Shown here piece by piece: positions 54,423-64,000 of a DNA stretch of 64,000 bases. Position numbers and translations under genes: made by a program. The stretch's first letter is position 1. Each line of letters begins with the position of its first letter. The notes below the pieces were generated by a model. That model ran no database searches and had not been told where the DNA came from. It saw nothing but the letters and a program-made list of their open reading frames with translations. Source of the DNA: Paraescarpia echinospica (Eukaryota; Annelida; Polychaeta; Sabellida; Siboglinidae); the NCBI GenBank assembly GCA_020002185.1, contig CM034534.1, positions 11,489,482-11,553,481 on the forward strand. The letters are read 5' to 3'.

Positions 54423-54740
54423 ATTTTTGAATGGCTCAAAAACCATATATGGCGCCCGAATCCGCCGAAGATTTTTCAACACAGACTAGCATAAATCCCC
54501 ATAGATCAGGCTAAACACTAAATCTTTTCTCTTAGACACACTTATATAGCTTAATCCGACCTGGTTTTGTATACGCGCATGCGATTTCATCGACACGCAA
54601 TGCCTGACAATGGTGAAACTTCAATTTTTTGGAACGGCTCAAAATCATAGATGGCGCCCGATTCCGCCAAACATTTTTCAACACAGACTAATAAAAACCT
54701 AGTAGATCTTGCTAAACACAAACGATTTCTTCTTATACTA
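54423..54740. repeat. two-copy repeat, units about 200 bp apart
   Basis: Units at about 54423-54537 and 54625-54740 share ATATGGCGCCCGAATCCGCC / ATAGATGGCGCCCGATTCCG, then TTTTTCAACACAGACTA and a CTAAACAC...TTCT(C/T)TTA end. The intervening 90 bp is not shared. Confidence 0.85.
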
Positions 54741-55019
54741 ATGCAAATGTGCTAACTTTACTAATGAAAAACAACTATGTCGTCAAATCGATAAAATTTT
54801 GCGGAATATTTGGTCAAATTTGAAAAAGAAAGACACGTAAATAAAATTTGACTTAACAGCAAAATGAATCCATCAGCAGATGACGTCAACGACCAGATAA
54901 AGCGCGCGAATCCATGAGTTAAAACAAAGCACTATCCGGGCGGTGCGTAAACGACACGGCTGAATCGTGAACGGCCTGCGGCGCACGGAAAATTACGTAG
55001 CGAGCAGAATCGTCCGAAG

Positions 55020-55065
55020 TGCCTATATAAGGGGGTGGGGTGCGTATGCCAGCAGTTAAGCCTCA
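55020..55065 (+). promoter_or_regulatory. TATA-type core promoter candidate
   Basis: TATATAAG (55024-55031) is followed by GGGGGTGGGG and, about 30 bp on, GCCAGCAGTT as a possible start. It follows a CpG-bearing stretch (54900-55020). No ORF is recognised downstream to 55734, so it may belong to a transposon or noncoding unit, or be chance. Confidence 0.25.
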
Positions 55066-55734
55066 TTTTGAAAATACGTATGAAAATGAACCAATAACGT
55101 TGCAGCAGGGTGATTCATCAATCGTTTTTTGTTTACTTCAGCTGACTAAACACATGTGAAGATGTTGTAATTGACCCTAATGAAGTCTGAAGACAGTGAT
55201 TAGCTGGAGTCAGCCATAGCCTGAGCCTGTTATCAGATCTGTCTACTGACTGGACCTTCTGGCCAATCAAGCAAGTGGCATTGTTTTCTGAATGTCTGCT
55301 AATTAGGCTGTATAATATTATGTAATTGAACTGCTGGAGACATCTGGCCTTTGAGGAATTCACACCCTAAGGTGACTTTTTGTTGATGTTTACCTTTGTA
55401 AATAGGGTACAAGGTCAAACTATAAATACAAATTTGAATGTAACATAACAACTGGCTGTATTTAATTTTCTTATAAAACACATATTGGACTTCTGGAAAA
55501 CTGTATCAGGAGTTCATAGTGCCACCTGAGAACATTGTGCTGGATTACAAATTGTCCAACAGCGAAGTGCTGATTTTTCTGGTGCCTTCCCAAGTTTGGT
55601 GGCACCTTTGAAATGTGCATAAAACACAAACACCTGGAGGGATTACACAAAATAAAATTGCAGAGTGCTTGTACATTGGTGCCTATAAAGTGTGTTGTTT
55701 TTAACATTTTTCTCCAAAATCACCATGCCTATTT
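55066..55734. other. no gene recognised
   Basis: Only short ORFs on the minus strand; none has a recognisable domain. Confidence 0.5.
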
Positions 55735-56188
55735 GGGGTTAGGACACTGTTAGACTTCCTGCTTGGTTACAGACAAAAAATGAGCAGTTTATTTTTGAGA
55801 AATGACTTTTTACAATATTTACTTGCTCTGACATAAGTGCATTTGAGTAGTCAGATTTCTAGATGTGATTGTAGAAGCTGCTGACAGTAAAATGATGTCT
55901 TTTTAGCTGATTTTACTAAGCGGAAGGTTATTTGGCAGCAATTTGGCTAGTTGACATTTTAGCCGGATTACTGCCTGCATCCATTTGTAAATATTGACGG
56001 GTGTCATACATACAGGCATTTTGTAAGAGCTAAAGAGCTAGAAGTACTATATTTTGACTAATCTCGACCAGCATGTCAATGAGATGATGACAACGGCAGG
56101 TGAGAAGTTTAATACATTTTCTAGGTCACGTTTTCTTACAATCAGACAAAACGTTAACATGGTCGCCAATGGGAAAACTATCAGTGAC
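55735..56188 (+). repeat. 460-bp direct repeat, copy 2
   Basis: Partner of 49168-49629, same orientation, 6.57 kb downstream. Short indels distinguish the copies (for example the TTACTTTA present near 49270 is absent here). Confidence 0.9.
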
Positions 56189-56879
56189 CCCAGTAGTTGT
56201 TCGGCGGTTCGTGACCATGCCCACTTTCGCGTTACATCATGAATCGTGCTACGACGGGGGCGACACGCATTGGCGCACACGAGTTAACACCATTCATGAT
56301 TCATTCTGTTCAGCCCTGATAACAGTATTGTGCATGTGTGCACGTCTGAAATACAGGGCAAAACTTGATTTACGGTGTTGTGCTACTTACATAATTATAT
56401 ACGAATGCACACACAAATTGTAACTAGGACCAATGGTCATGGCAGTAAGGAAGAGACAAACGTGAGAATTTGAAACAGTGTTATTGAAATTGCATAGGCT
56501 ACGGTTTTCACGAATCCTTTCTAAAAAAACTCTCTATTTTTATCAAACAATTGTGCTCGAAGTCAGCACACACAAATTTCATCAGCAAAAGTTATCTTAC
56601 TACTAAGAAAATGATGCTTAATTAATCGCTCTAAGCTTTACTAGGAAACATCTTTTGGGCGTTTAAAAAAAATCTTGTTTGATGCTTATTTCGTGAATCT
56701 GTGGCCCTGTATTGGAGATGTTCACATGAGGAAAGCAACATCGAGCAGTTATTTATACAGCCTTAGAGTAATGGATGCAAATTAGCTGCAAGTTTGTGAG
56801 AACAACTGGGTTAGAAGAATAACAAGAATAAAGCGGGTAGACAGAAGAAGGTCGAATGTCCTCTGACAAACGAGGTTGC

Positions 56880-57150
56880 AATGCAATGCAGCCTAACAGG
56901 GGGGTTAACTTGAGAAGCCGGATGAGTTGGGCAAGTCACTTGGCAAGGACGGATGCCAGAAAAATAGCAATAGAGGCGGAACATCGTAAAAGGACACAGG
57001 AAATGGGGAAGGCCACAGCTTAGATGGGTGGATCTTAAAAAGGCTAAATACCCTCGCAAGGAATCCGACCATATAATGGGAGAAATTTCACATGCGGTCT
57101 TTGAAGAGGGCAACAGGTAGATGGAGCGGCAACTGTTTGAATGGTGTAGT
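56880..57150 (+). pseudogene. non-LTR RT C-terminus remnant (RTE/Jockey-like)
   Basis: RSRMSWASHLARTDARKIA, then (after a frame change) GRPQLRWVDLKKAKY, match the conserved C-terminal pattern LRWxGHxxRMD...GRPxxRWxDDLK of RTE/CFDP2-like and related elements. A TAG follows NR near 57118. It covers only the 3' end of an ORF. The stretch 56189-56879 shows nothing recognisable. Confidence 0.55.
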
Positions 57151-57439
57151 TACAAAAAACCCGGTTTTTACATTAACTATCTTTTCTTCAGATTGTAGTA
57201 CAAATACTTAACACAATTTTTGACTAACAAAACTTTTGAGTTTCATATGTTTTGGTGACATTTTGTTATTTGTTGTTGTTAAAAATATGAATAAAGTACC
57301 AGTTTATGAAGATGTTTTTTGAAGAAATAAATAAGAATTTGGTGTCACAGATATAATAAGTAGTTTTTTGGTGAATATGCAGCTGCTACTGCAATGCATG
57401 GATTGATTATATTAGTAGGTGAAATATCACATGGAGTGT

Positions 57440-57441
57440 GC

Positions 57442-57475
<34 letters not shown>
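57440..57475. repeat. (TA)n tract
   Basis: Alternating TATATA with one TG interruption, directly before the SINE head. Confidence 0.95.
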
Positions 57476-57680
57476 GGAACTCAGTGGCCAGTGTTTAGAG
57501 CATTGGACTCTCGGGTTGGAATCCTGTGCTGCCGTGTCGAACTTTGGGCAGGTTCGTTCACTCTACGTTGCTCCAGTTCACTCAGCTATATGAATGATTA
57601 CCTGGTTTTAGACATAGGTGGATATTTGTGTATGATTAGTCTTCGTACATTAATTGCAGCGTGGCTTAATTCTTCCTAAT
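57476..57680 (+). mobile_element. SINE copy with tRNA-like head, 3' truncated
   Basis: CAGTGTTTAGAGCATTGGAC (A-box-like) and GGTTGGAATCC (B-box-like) are followed by the body shared with 32521-32843. It stops near TTAATTCTTCC, before the GCGCTTTGAG tail, and abuts the RTE-type endonuclease remnant. Confidence 0.75.
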
Positions 57681-57681
57681 A

Positions 57682-58075
57682 ACCCATGCATGATATTTCA
57701 TTTTCTTCTTCACTACGCGATGTTGTTGGAGCGTAGACATGTATAACGGTGATGTTAAAGGTTTTGCTGCAATTGTTATCGATATTATTCTGCTGTTCAC
57801 TTGCGTACAGCCAAAAATGCAATATGTTCGTACTTTCTATTTTTACTATAAAGGCGACGCTATGCTGATGTTTTTCCATGTTTTTCACTCTACGATATCG
57901 TGTAGGCTCCTTCTTCCATTTATGTTTCTCCTTCACCTGTCCATCTTGTTTCGGGCAGGCTAACTATGTCCCATTTGTATCGTGAAAGCGTGTCCGTTAG
58001 TTCTTCAACCTTTCCTACGGCATGTAGGGTTCGGACGTTCCAAGTTCCAATGGTTGTATCATTTCCCGCAATTTT
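57682..58075 (-). pseudogene. RTE/CFDP2-like endonuclease remnant (minus strand)
   Basis: On the minus strand: TIGTWNVRTLHAVGKVEEL, SRYKWDIVSLPETRWTG, HQHSVAFIVK, then FNITVIHVYAPTTSRSEEE. This is the N-terminal APE endonuclease of RTE-type elements, often annotated as craniofacial development protein 2-like. Internal stops and frameshifts are present, and there is no RT behind it. Its 5' end lies within about 80 bp of the start codon of the plus-strand tetraspan gene. Confidence 0.8.
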
Positions 58076-58154
58076 TCACTGCGTTCTGCGCATGAGATTA
58101 ATCCGGACCTCACGTTGCGACTTCCTGTCTTTGCCGTGCTCTAGGGTCGTCACC

Positions 58155-58386
58155 ATGCCAGCCACATCAACCATCACGTTGACGACGAGTAAGGGCACGA
58201 GTACCCACGTGATCAGCTTGACGAGTGGCATCACTGCCGGCTTCTTCTGGTGCACGCTTGTCGGCTTCCTCTTCTACATCGTAGCGTTTTCAACGACAGG
58301 CTGGTACTTCGAGGCGGGGACAGGCTCGACTCACGTAGGACTATGGCAGTCATGCAGTTGTGGATCAGTTGACGCGTTTAAACAGG
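58155..58386 (+). CDS. tetraspan gene, exon 1
   Basis: ATG to AAACAGG|gtaaga; encodes TM1 and the first extracellular loop with GLWQSCSCG. Confidence 0.85.
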
Positions 58387-59936
58387 GTAAGATACTATTG
58401 CAATTTCACTAGCATTTTACTTTGAATAGCACTACACTTCTAATGCGTCCGCGCACATTCTGTATTTGTCTTCAATGACAACATAAAGGGAAACAAAATT
58501 CAACTGTTTAGTGTGATGCACCTAAATGACAATACAAACAAACCATTTGCAACTACAATCAAAATGTTCACGTCAATGGTTAATTCAGAATGCTGCCTCT
58601 AATTCGATTGCAGTAAAATGTCCGATAACGTGACGACTGCTACCTTGCCCATGACGCAGTAAATTGACCAATAAGCGCCGAGCTATGACGTCGGTTATGA
58701 CACGCATTGTTCCTAGTTTTGCCCTATGTGTATATGAATAGGCCGGTTCATTTATTGGTTTCTCCTACTCCCTTCGATTCTAAATCTGAGTCCCACTTTT
58801 ATATGCATAAAAGACGCGCTGGCATGAATTCGCGAATGCGCGCGTGTGTGTGTGTGTGTGTGTGTGTAAGTTTACACATTATCTCTAGGTAGGTGTACAT
58901 TTATGTTCTTCAACTTCTCATCGCCTCAGGTTTTTTCCACGCAACAAGAGCGATGATGATCATCGCTCTGATCGGCTTCGGCTTGGTTGTCATCCTCTGC
59001 TTTATCTACATGTTCTTGCATTCCGTCAACAAGAACCTCATCATATACGCCTTCACTGGGCTCTGCTTCGCTTCAGGTTAGTGGCACCGATCAGGTTGTG
59101 AGACGTACAAGCCGCAGTATCTTGGTGGAAATCTAACAACAAATCTTAATATATATCATATGTGCGCACGTGTGTGTGCGTCTGCGTTTGTGTGTGCGCG
59201 CACGCGTGTGTGTGTTTGTGTGTCTATGTGAGTGTGTCTTTGTGTATGTGTGTGTATGTATTTTTGATTTGATGTGTGTGTTTGTGTGCGCGCGCGTGTG
59301 TCCATGTGATTGTTTGTGCGTGCGTGTGTCTATGTGAGTGTCTTTGTGTGCATGTGTGTGTTTGCGTGTGTGCGTGCGGTCGTGTATGTTTGAGTGTGTG
59401 TGTTGTGTTTGTATGCGAGTGTGTGTGTGTGTGTGAGTGTGTGTGAATGTATTTGTGATTTGATGTGAGTGTGTGTTTGAGTGTGTATGAGTGTGCACGT
59501 GTGTCTATGTGAGCGTGTGTTTGTGTGCGTGCTTGCGTGAGTGTATGTTTGTGTGCGCGTGTGTCTATGTGAGTGTGTTTCTGTGTGCGTGCGTTTGTTT
59601 GTGTGCGTGCGTGTGTGAGTGTATGTGTGTGTGCGCGCGCACGCGTGTCTATGCGAGTGTGTGTTTGTGTGCGTGTGTGAAATGTCAATAACAATAACAT
59701 TTATTACTTGAAATTGTTCTTGTATACCTCCGTTAAAGACGCCATGTTGTTTGTTTGCAGTACTCTTCATGCTAATTGGCATCATCGTGTTCGGCTCGAA
59801 GATTGGCGGTTTTTACAAGGGCAACGTTTCCTACTCGTTCGTCTTCGCCATATTTGGCATGATCTTGTGCTTCGCGGCCGGGATCCTGTCCGCCCTGCAG
59901 ATCTGGCGGTCAGGCTCTGTGACTGTCACTGGCTAG
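58155..59936 (+). CDS. claudin/PMP22-type four-pass membrane protein, 3 exons, 184 residues
   Basis: Complete coding model: join(58155..58386, 58930..59076, 59761..59936), 555 nt, phases matching at both junctions. The start is ATG at 58155 in a strong CACCATG context. Four hydrophobic segments lie at about residues 25-46, 85-108, 115-140 and 152-175. The first extracellular loop has W50 and GLW at 62-64, followed by C67 and C69. W...GLW..C is the signature of the claudin/PMP22/EMP superfamily, though claudins usually have 8-10 residues between the two cysteines, here C-S-C. It probably acts in epithelial membranes or junctions (inference). The C-terminus is short (RSGSVTVTG) and TVTG is not a classical PDZ ligand. 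The exact subfamily (claudin-like, Clc-like or EMP-like) is not decided. Confidence 0.85.
58930..59076 (+). CDS. tetraspan gene, exon 2
   Basis: tctcatcgcctcag| to GCTTCAG|gttagt; encodes [18 protein letters not shown] and on through TM2 and the start of TM3. Confidence 0.85.
59150..59690. repeat. 540-bp (GT)n-derived tract in the tetraspan gene intron 2
   Basis: Almost entirely alternating purine-pyrimidine (GT with GC/GA/TT interruptions, for example GTGTGCGCGCGCG), containing partially ordered higher-order repeats around GTGTCTATGTGAGTGTG. Long ORFs on both strands here are artefacts. Confidence 0.95.
59761..59936 (+). CDS. tetraspan gene, exon 3 (terminal)
   Basis: ttgtttgtttgcag| opens [11 protein letters not shown] (end of TM3), a loop with [12 protein letters not shown]4 and the stop TAG at 59934-59936. 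Confidence 0.85.
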
Positions 59937-60975
59937 CTGGCGTCTCCGTCCCCTGTTGTTTGAGTGTCAGAGTAATTCTCTCGATGGCGCCACTTTCGAC
60001 ACGCGTAGTCAAGACGTGTCAGTTAACAGAAGTATGCCTTGTCAGAGGTTGGCAATAAGAGTATAAGATCAACGTGACGTGTCCGATGAGCCAAGTTCTA
60101 GTAGTAGCATGACATTGCGTCTGTACACACATGCACGTATGCACGCACTCACACACGCATGCATGCGTGCGTGTGTGTGGTATAGGCCTATGTGTTTTTG
60201 TAATATTATACAACCTCCGATTGATGCACGACTAACATCTGAAAGCAACGTTCTCAAAGTTACCCTGGATGATCTAGACAAAATTACTAGACAAAACTTT
60301 ATTCACATTACGGTTATGCCTTTACACTAAAATAAAAAATGTCAACCTAATTTACACGTGTTATCACTAGCGCAAACCACCTTAGTAACAAAGCCTTCTT
60401 TTGGCGCTGCTCTATTTACCGCCCGTGTCCAATACGGCTCAAAAATTGACGCCTATCGTTGGCTCGGGGAAACGTTCAGCCCATGACACCGGTTTATAGC
60501 GATAATGCGAGCAACCGGCAAGAGTCAACATCAATCACGCGTGTATCCTGGAGAACATCTTATTAGCGTGTTTAAAAAGAAATTGTTTAGTAGTGACACT
60601 ACTTACACCATGTGCTATCTAAGTTTTTATGTCAGCTGTACAGATGAAAGAAATATACGAAAACGTTTTATATGAAACTTGTACTATTCTAGTTTGTTGC
60701 TAAATGTTTACGCCAGTATAGCGTGCATCTTTTCAACTTGAGTGAGTCTAAGCGATGGTGTTAAGCGGTGAAACGAGGATGAACAACATAACGGACTTCC
60801 ACTACGAATATCATGACAGCTATTAAGCAAACCTTTAGTTTCGCATTCAGTTCGTCCGCTACTGTGTTTGCGGGATAGCTCAACAATGACTGTTTTGTAC
60901 ACTTGTCACGTACTATGTATGATGTAATAAATTGTGTATATATTTTGGTAAATAAAACTTGTCGTATTACACGTG
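59937..60975 (+). other. probable 3' UTR and flank of the tetraspan gene
   Basis: Candidate poly(A) signals are AATAAA at 60331-60336 and at 60951-60956. A CACGCATGCATGCGTGCG-type palindromic tract occurs near 60150-60175. No other gene is seen. Confidence 0.4.
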
Positions 60976-61214
60976 CATTGCATTGTGGCAGCGACTGATG
61001 TACAAACTATATATTCTCCATGTATTTTCCCATCTATGTGTGTGCGTGCACGTACGTGTGAATGCGTGCGTCTGGTAGTGTGTGTGTGTGTTCGCGCGCG
61101 CGCAACTGTCTGCATGCGATCAGACAACTATGTGCGCGACCATGTTTCATGTCTTCTTGCCTTGCATACATAACACATTTCACAAACTCGAAAAAGCACA
61201 ATTAAAGCTGACAT

Positions 61215-61370
61215 GCTAGAACTACTGCGAGAAGACTATTCGTACACAGATAAGCATCGTGAAATGAACTATATTATCAGAGCTTCACGACAGCAGGTGG
61301 GTTCGAATCCGGATTATCTTGATTAATAGTCTGGTATTCTCACTTACTACACTACTGCGCCCTACATAAG
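61215..61370 (-). mobile_element. degenerate SINE with tRNA-like head (minus strand)
   Basis: On the minus strand GCAGTAGTGTAGTAAGTGAG and GGATTCGAACCC resemble the A and B box regions of the family. The body is recognisable but highly diverged, and the tail is missing. Confidence 0.55.
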
Positions 61371-62000
61371 GCGGTCTCTATGCTCACAGAAAAGAACCGC
61401 TCTTTATTTATTCTCCACTGTATGCCTTAAGCTAACACAATGCCAGAGCGTTCCACTCTCAATTAGCACCCGTGAACACGCATCAAACGTTTTGGGCCGC
61501 GAACTGCTAATGCAACACTTAAATACGTACAAGTGTGTCTAAGAATAGAGTTGTGTCTACATAGATACTCCTTGACGACGCATTTTACGAGTTCGCACGT
61601 GTATTCCAACCTGCTCGGTTAAGTCAGTTTGCCACCTGATGTTTCATTAACAGCCAACTGTTCATCCGCTGCTCCCGACATTACAAGTAAGTACAGATCT
61701 GTTATAACTCCATAGTATTTGTTCCACATGTAAACAAGGTCAGCACCACCTACAGCGCCATACACTATTTATAAGTAATACAATAACGTTTAATGTTTTT
61801 AAATGTTGATGTCAACGAGTCTATAAAATCTAAACTCCCTCTACACCAAAATATTGTTTTAGCATAATCTAATGAAACACCAAACTTGCTTCTAGTACCC
61901 AGTAAGATAGGCAATTTCGTTTATAATAATAATGGACCGTGACAACAGATGGACCGGTACGCCAGGGAACTAAGGTGGATACGCAAGGTTATAAAGTAAT
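61371..62000. other. no gene recognised
   Basis: No domain-bearing ORF and no obvious repeat. Confidence 0.5.
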
Positions 62001-62861
62001 CAGGCTGCGAAATAAGGCCGGTCCGATCGTCCCGGACGAGTAGTTTCAGTGATCGGACTAGTCCATGTTTAGTTGAGCAGTCCCATCGGACTAGCTGTTA
62101 TTATGTAAATTAATTTACGCTATGTATACGCTAGTTGGGTGTTGTGATGGAATGAAACAAAATCAGACAGTAAGGTAGCATTTTATCACAGGCAGCTAAA
62201 TATTCCGTACGACCGTCAGATCGGAAACTTGCTGAACGCAGTGAATGTAAATGGCGGCTGTTTACATCCGGTTAGCGTAGTAGTGCCACCTAGCGACCAT
62301 GAGTGATGGACAAACATACATGCGCGGGTTACTGACATCGTTACGTGCTATCCCGTCGTGATGGTAGTTGCGTTATTCCTGTATTGGGTGATTGTTTTAG
62401 CAAGTTACCAAACGCCAGCAATGTTACTGATTGTTTAGTCAGCTTCGGTAAAAAAAAACGCTAATGAAAAGTATAGGGCAAATGATGCAACTTAGTCCGA
62501 CAATGTCGGTCCTTTGTCGCCGTCAGGCTTCAAATTCTGCTGGAATCGCCTTGTCTACGACTCCTGTTTGCTGCCCCTGATTAAACTAGTCATTTCTTCT
62601 GATAACTTTGCAATTGGATCTACGAAATCACATGTATTTGTTTCTATTAATGACACATTTAGTTGAACATTTAATTGAAATGGGAAACGGCTTGTTTTCT
62701 TTATGAAATAAAGCCACTTTTACTATGTGCTATAACTCACACATATATGATACCACAGTATGATTGATTTTTAAGGACTAGTAAAACAATATGAGGACTA
62801 GTTGTTTCTGAGTCAGCTAGTCCGACGGACTACCTGTCAATTAAATCCACCGTGCACCCTG
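62001..62861. mobile_element. candidate nonautonomous hAT-like element
   Basis: The ends CAGGCTGCGAAATAAGG (left) and, reverse-complemented, CAGGGTGCACGGTGG (right) form a weak imperfect inverted repeat of the CAGGG(T/C)TGC kind seen in hAT elements. GGACTAG/CTAGTCC motifs cluster near both ends (about 62055, 62094, 62776, 62796, 62814), as subterminal transposase-binding repeats do. There is no transposase ORF, and no clean 8-bp target duplication was seen, so the call is tentative. The right end lies two bases from the stop codon of the RT remnant that follows. Confidence 0.4.
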
Positions 62862-62862
62862 A

Positions 62863-63060
62863 TTAATACAGGTAAGTTATTAAATGACGACGAAATTGTA
62901 TAATGTTTTCAACTGATCTAACACTAGGAGGGAGCAAATTCCAGAGAGTTGGTGCAGCAACAGTAAGTGCCCTAGTTCCAATGTTAATAATTAACAGTAA
63001 ACCAGAACTAGATGATCGAGGCTGGATAGGCTTTTTTACTGGAGTAAGCAATGGATATAA
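62863..63060 (-). pseudogene. non-LTR RT C-terminus remnant (minus strand)
   Basis: RALTVAAPTLWNLLPPSVRS, then FRRHLITYLY and TAA, match the terminal block of L2/CR1-type ORF2 (R-A-F-S-V-A-A-P-x-L-W-N-x-L-P ... F-K-x-x-L-K-T-x-L). PSSSSGLLL upstream is also typical. It is 5' truncated; the remaining 3' UTR is replaced by the adjacent hAT-like segment. Confidence 0.75.
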
Positions 63061-63631
63061 CTATGCCGGATGCTTACATGAAAGTGCCTGATAGGTGATG
63101 GTACAGATCTTAAAAATAATACGATATCGTAGAGGAAGCCAGTGCATTGACTTCAGAAGAGGCACTGAGTATACAAACGTACCATTTACTTTTGTTTAAA
63201 TTACCGGAAAAAATGCTTTAATTTCGACCAGGCCCTGTCAAAATTCGGGGGAATTCAAAGTAGTTAAGTTCCATTATTGACATTGCTATGTTACATTACT
63301 AATGAGAATATTCACACCTTTGGCTGTTTGCAAATCAAACAATAGGCCTGAAACGTTAATTATTTAGATGGTTTCTACGAAAGTATGCACTTTTTCGTTC
63401 ACATTTATAATTTTATGACTGTTTTAAAGACAAAATACATCGTATACGCAACTTAACTACTTTTACACAATTCTACATTAACATCGATTAATCTGATTTG
63501 CGATGGTCTAATTAAATGCGACAAAACTTTCATTAGGCCTATATTAATATATATGTGATGTTTTTCTATAAAGGTTTATGAAATATTAATCAACAATTGT
63601 GGTAACCAAAAACTGCGAGTGTGATTCCCGC

Positions 63632-63935
63632 AGTCAAGAAAGATAAACAGGTCTAGTGGATGTAACTCTGCTGAACAAGTGTTGTAGATTAGATATCAGA
63701 ATGCATTCATTCTTACAGAGAACTACACACGAATGGAACATAGATTATCTGCTGATTATATTGGTGCTATAAGCGTGACTATGTTTAAAAACAAAATTGA
63801 CATAATATGATATACCTCAGAAGGGCGGGATACACATACATAAAATGTTGGACTCTCAATACGCCAAACTTCATTGCCTCTTCTCGTATAACGTTAACTG
63901 TCTGACTGACAATCTAGTTAAGTGTCATTAAACAT
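63632..63935 (+). mobile_element. second copy of CR1-like family A, 3' end only
   Basis: It is colinear with 8435-8735: AAGAAAGATA.A..GTCTAG start, GAATGGAACATAGATTATCT, ATGTTTAAAAACAAAATTGA, CCTCAGAAGGGCGGGATA and the 3' noncoding GTTGGACTCTCAATACGCC. It is highly diverged, carries indels including an extra ATAATATG before the last codons, and is strongly 5' truncated. The remainder to 64000 shows nothing else; 63061-63631 is AT-rich without a feature. Confidence 0.8.
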
Positions 63936-64000
63936 TAAAGAAAACTAGAAACAAAATTGTTTAGTTGTACCGAACGGTACTCATAAGCTTGATAGAAGAT

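Noticed and set aside
49168..56188. The 460-bp repeats as LTRs of a retrovirus-like element
   Set aside because: No TG...CA ends, primer-binding site, polypurine tract or gag-pol lies between them; kept only as a direct repeat pair.
56811..57113. 100-residue minus-strand ORF
   Set aside because: It is antisense to the plus-strand GRPQLRWVDLK retrotransposon C-terminus and has no domain of its own.
57966..58154. In-frame upstream Met (57966) as the start of the tetraspan protein
   Set aside because: Codons 57966-58154 overlap the antisense RTE endonuclease remnant and add an implausible N-terminus; the ATG at 58155 has a strong context.

Overview
The window is animal nuclear DNA: long introns with GT-AG boundaries, several classes of invertebrate retroelement, tRNA-derived SINEs and long (GT)n, (ACAT)n and satellite-like arrays. 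CR1-like elements carrying a 2A-like peptide and a PHD finger, a Ty3/Gypsy element and CFDP2/RTE-like fragments fit a marine invertebrate, most likely a lophotrochozoan (mollusc, annelid, brachiopod or similar). The species cannot be fixed from sequence alone.

Layout: 0-3.7 kb is repeat-rich. At 3710-4022 (minus) is what looks like the first coding exon of a mitochondrial SUV3-type RNA helicase (SUPV3L1). From 5.1 to 12.5 kb lie three decayed non-LTR retrotransposons; the first is split by a 724-bp TTAA-flanked MITE. From 14.4 to 33.2 kb (plus) is a large, phase-consistent 13-exon gene ending in an ALMS motif, read here as an ALMS1 (Alstrom syndrome protein) homologue of about 2,990 residues in the window. 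Its introns hold an 83-bp tandem array, a 38-bp array, (GT)n tracts and SINEs. At 36158-36412 (minus) is a small secreted peptide gene with a symmetrical six-cysteine pattern.

From 38.9 to 44.1 kb is a broken Ty3/Gypsy element with short LTRs. It abuts a CR1-like element (44.1-48.3 kb) whose first ORF has fourteen 16-residue repeats, a 2A-like motif and a PHD finger. From 48.3 to 57.7 kb is AT-rich DNA with satellite-like units, a 460-bp direct repeat pair, two SGNH-hydrolase remnants in opposite orientation and other retroelement scraps. At 58155-59936 (plus) is a complete three-exon four-pass membrane protein gene of claudin/PMP22 type. The right end carries a hAT-like nonautonomous element candidate, another reverse-transcriptase C-terminus and a second copy of the first CR1-like family.

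Only four host genes are supported (SUPV3L1 exon 1, the ALMS1-like gene, the secreted peptide, the tetraspan protein), and they have no obvious functional link. Exon joins were chosen by splice signals and reading phase, with no transcript evidence. Family calls rest on motif recognition, not on a database search.
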